Shown piece by piece: positions 61,693-64,000 of a stretch of 64,000 nucleotides of DNA. Below the pieces are notes generated by a model, which saw nothing but the letters and a program-made list of their open reading frames with translations, was not told the origin of the DNA and did no database searches. Origin of the DNA: an uncultured Alphaproteobacteria bacterium (GTDB taxonomy: Bacteria > Pseudomonadota > Alphaproteobacteria > Bin95). Positions within the stretch are counted from its first letter, which is position 1; the number at the start of each line of letters is the position of its first letter. Both the position numbers and the translations under genes were made by a program. The stretch covers positions 1-64,000 of the forward strand of contig CALLKY010000035.1 of assembly GCA_938083135.1 (NCBI GenBank), given 5' to 3'.

Positions 61693-63132
61693 ATGGTGAC
61701 GGTTGTTCGGAATACGGATTGGGCGGTTGTATGGAACAGTGCCCAGGGTCGCCATGAATACGCACGCAGCGTTGATATCGCGTTCGATGCGAGCGGTATC
61801 CTATTTGTTGGCAAGTCGTATGAGGGGCCGTTCGCGCAGGAGCTTGATGGCTCGGAGCGTTTAGCCCTCCCAGGCATGGTCAATATCCACACACACCCGA
61901 CCAGCGAGCCACTGCGCAAGGGCATGACTGATGAGACGCTCAGTCCCGGATTTTGGCATTCCTCACTGTATGAATTCCTGACGACCATAGGCAATGATCC
62001 AGAAGGCATGCGCGCCGCCGTGCAAGTGGCGATGGCGGAATTGATGCTGTCTGGTGTTACGACTGTCGTTGACCTTTCCGTACCGTTCGAAGGCTGGCTG
62101 GATATTCTGGCTGACAGCGGGCTGCGCGCCTGCATCGCACCCATGTTTCGCGATGCGCGCTGGCTGACGAGAGACGGTCATAGCCTTGAATATGAATGGG
62201 ACCATCAAGCAGGCCGCCAGGCCTTTGACGCCGCAATGCGCTTGGTCGAGAGCGCAAGGCAGCACCCATCTGGGCGGCTATCCGGCATGGTGACGCCTTC
62301 CCAGATCGATACATGCAGTGCAGACCTTCTGCGTGACGCTCATGACCATGCAAATGAGCGCAATCTGCCGTTTCAAATCCACTGCGCCCAGAGCATGACT
62401 GAATTCCAGGAAATGCAACGTCGCCATGGCATGACGCCGGTTCAATGGCTGGATGAGGTTGGCGCATTGGATGAGCGCTCAATCATCGGCCATGGGATAT
62501 TCCTGGACCATCATCCTTGGGTGCATTGGCCGACACGCAAGGACTTGGGGCTGCTTGCGGATAAGGGTGCCACCGTCGCCCATTGCCCCACAGTTTTCGG
62601 CAAGCGTGGCATCAACCTTCGTAGCTTTGGCGAGTACAAGCGAAACGGCATCAATCTTGGTATCGGGACGGACACGTATCCCCATAATTTTATTGAGGAA
62701 ATGCGGAATGCCGTTTATCTGGCCCGGGCTGCTGCTGGCCGTTTGGATGATACATTCGCCAGTGACGTATTCGAAGCGGCAACCATTGGCGGGTCCAAGG
62801 CGCTCCGCCGTGATGACATTGGCCGCCTGAGCGTCGGTGCCAAGGCGGATGTTGTGTTGGTGGATGTCAGCGACCGGTCCATGAAGCCGCTTTATGATCC
62901 CCTACGAAGCCTGATTTTCGTGGCGGGAGAACGGCCCATCCAAGATGTTTTCGTCAATGGGGAAGCGATTGTGCGCAATGGCGACTGCCTGACCATTGAT
63001 CTTGAAGCCGCAACGCAGGCTCTGCAAGAAGCACAGAAGCGGGCTGCGGCCCTAACGTCAGAGCGCGATTGGGCTGGGCGGACGATTAGTGAACTGGCAC
63101 CGCTAAGCTTTCCGATGTCAGGCTCTTCATAA
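61693..63132 (+). CDS. amidohydrolase family protein (TRZ/ATZ chlorohydrolase-like)
   Basis: A 479-residue metal-dependent hydrolase of the cytosine deaminase/TRZ-ATZ branch. Metal ligands are H66 and H68 (NIHTHP), H230 (IHCAQS), H267 (IGHGIF) and D327 (IGTDTYP), the full mononuclear set. The family deaminates or dechlorinates heterocycles, with S-adenosylhomocysteine, guanine and N-ethylammeline among known substrates. GGAGG just before the ATG at 61693 sets the start. The neighbours give no clear substrate hint. Confidence 0.9.
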   Translation: MVTVVRNTDWAVVWNSAQGRHEYARSVDIAFDASGILFVGKSYEGPFAQELDGSERLALPGMVNIHTHPTSEPLRKGMTDETLSPGFWHSSLYEFLTTIGNDPEGMRAAVQVAMAELMLSGVTTVVDLSVPFEGWLDILADSGLRACIAPMFRDARWLTRDGHSLEYEWDHQAGRQAFDAAMRLVESARQHPSGRLSGMVTPSQIDTCSADLLRDAHDHANERNLPFQIHCAQSMTEFQEMQRRHGMTPVQWLDEVGALDERSIIGHGIFLDHHPWVHWPTRKDLGLLADKGATVAHCPTVFGKRGINLRSFGEYKRNGINLGIGTDTYPHNFIEEMRNAVYLARAAAGRLDDTFASDVFEAATIGGSKALRRDDIGRLSVGAKADVVLVDVSDRSMKPLYDPLRSLIFVAGERPIQDVFVNGEAIVRNGDCLTIDLEAATQALQEAQKRAAALTSERDWAGRTISELAPLSFPMSGSS

Positions 63133-63205
63133 GTCCGTTACGAAGGCTAGGCCTTGGAGGCATATCCGGGCTACCAATCGGCATTCCGCCACGATAGAGC
63201 CCAGT

Positions 63206-64000
63206 ATGCAGCCAAGCGCCCCCATTGAACGCGATATCGTCCTGATCGGCGGCGGCCATGCCCATGTTGCCGTCCTGAAGATGTTTGGCATGAAGCCAGA
63301 ACCCGGTGTGCGCATCACGTTGATCGCGCGGGATATTATGACGCCATACTCCGGCATGTTGCCGGGCCTTCTGCGCGACGTTTATAGCCATGATGAATGT
63401 CACATTGATCTTGGAAAACTTACCCGTTGGTCCGGCGCTCAGTTGATCCGAGCGGCTGCATCCGGGCTTGATCCCATTGCGCAGGAAGTGTTGTTTGAAG
63501 ATCGTCCGCCGCTTGCCTATGACTTCGTGTCATTCGATATCGGCTCGACGCCGCCTAAAGCCAACATAGCGGGGGCTGCGGAATTTGGTTTACCGATCAA
63601 GCCACTAGATTCATTTCTTTCGCGGTTAGCTGAACTGGAAGTAACGTTAGAGTCTGGTGCTTCCCTTGCCGTTATTGGTGGCGGGGCGGGCGGCGTTGAA
63701 ACAGCTCTTGCCATGCGAAGGCGGTTTCAAAAGCAGGGTGTTGATCTACGGGTGACACTGGTTTGCAAGGGTAACCGCGTGCTTCCGGGCCATAGTGCGG
63801 CTGTTGCCAAACGCATGGAACGAGCGCTCAGCGATGCTGACGTTGCGGTGACGCTTGGCTCGGACGCGATTGCGGTGACGGGCGAGGCTGTTCAATTGCA
63901 GGATGGCAGACAGGTCCCGGCCGACGTCACGATCCTAGCGACAGGGGCTGCTGCACCGGATTGGCCAGCCCAATCAGGCCTCCGTACTGATGATGGTGGG
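63206..64000 (+). CDS. SelD-associated FAD/NAD(P)-dependent oxidoreductase, cut by window end
   Basis: An open frame of 265 codons runs without stop from an ATG at 63206 to the edge. It encodes a pyridine-nucleotide-disulfide-type flavoprotein: VLIGGGHAHVAVL at the N-terminus, MTPYSGMLPGLL at about 48-59, and a second nucleotide motif VIGGGAGGVETALAM near 158. The MTPYSGMLPG signature is typical of the NDH2-like domain found fused N-terminally to selenide, water dikinase (SelD). Whether SelD follows cannot be seen. The ribosome-binding site is weak. Confidence 0.82.
   Translation, partial: MQPSAPIERDIVLIGGGHAHVAVLKMFGMKPEPGVRITLIARDIMTPYSGMLPGLLRDVYSHDECHIDLGKLTRWSGAQLIRAAASGLDPIAQEVLFEDRPPLAYDFVSFDIGSTPPKANIAGAAEFGLPIKPLDSFLSRLAELEVTLESGASLAVIGGGAGGVETALAMRRRFQKQGVDLRVTLVCKGNRVLPGHSAAVAKRMERALSDADVAVTLGSDAIAVTGEAVQLQDGRQVPADVTILATGAAAPDWPAQSGLRTDDGG

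Overview
The window comes from an alphaproteobacterium with a gene-dense chromosome of moderately high GC. The lineage is supported by a circularly permuted, two-piece tmRNA gene with an alphaproteobacterial-type tag, an alpha-type SspB, a DUF1150 gene directly behind a small heat-shock gene, and a SUF-only Fe-S assembly operon led by an Rrf2 regulator and ending in sufT and sufA. The many ABC, dioxygenase, GMC and amidohydrolase genes suit a heterotrophic, probably marine, oligotroph-like lifestyle. I cannot name a genus. I see no IS element, prophage, CRISPR array, rRNA or tRNA.

Layout. 0.1-1.7 kb: a TAT-exported PhoX/DUF839 protein that looks C-terminally truncated. 1.8-7.9 kb: complete SUF operon (rrf2-sufB-sufC-sufD-sufS-sufT-sufA) with tight spacing and dyads in its promoter region. 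7.9-10.5 kb: GMC oxidoreductase divergent from a double-domain carboxymuconolactone decarboxylase-like gene. 10.4-14.2 kb (minus): ssrA, sspB, class I fumarase, a small alpha/beta hydrolase, a TfoX-domain protein and a ribbon-helix-helix protein, all in one direction. 14.3-19.1 kb: thyX and hyuBA. 19-28.4 kb: pncC/DUF1801, an RraA-like protein, MAPEG, a dimethylglycine-dehydrogenase-like enzyme, an orphan STAS protein, a thiolase/OB-fold pair, an AT-rich orphan secreted protein, a TauD dioxygenase and an FAH-family hydrolase. 28.5-32.7 kb: a decayed gene for a roughly 1,400-residue FG-GAP/RTX secreted protein. 32.7-35.1 kb: two overlapping M20 peptidases. 35.1-36 kb: hsp20-DUF1150 with a sigma-32-like promoter and a ROSE-like RNA thermometer. 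36-42.9 kb: glycerate kinase, pyruvate kinase, Nudix, DUF898, an epimerase-like protein and an MFS transporter. 43-50.5 kb: a PLP sulfur-amino-acid lyase, a TcuA-like flavoprotein and a five-gene branched-chain-type ABC importer. 50.5-52.4 kb: uvrC. 52.4-60.4 kb: two divergent catabolic operons. 60.5-64 kb: YceI, cytochrome b561, an amidohydrolase, and the start of a SelD-associated flavoprotein cut by the window edge.

The most interesting points are the adjacency of ssrA (which encodes the degradation tag) to sspB (the adaptor that reads such tags); the combined promoter and RNA-thermometer control signals before hsp20; the three-lesion FG-GAP/RTX pseudogene; and the 52.4-60.4 kb divergent cluster, which pairs a heterotrimeric FAD/[2Fe-2S] dehydrogenase with two oxygenases, a beta-hydroxyacid dehydrogenase and an orphan TPP-dependent E1. 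That last set may encode an undescribed oxidative pathway, but its substrate cannot be read from the sequence.
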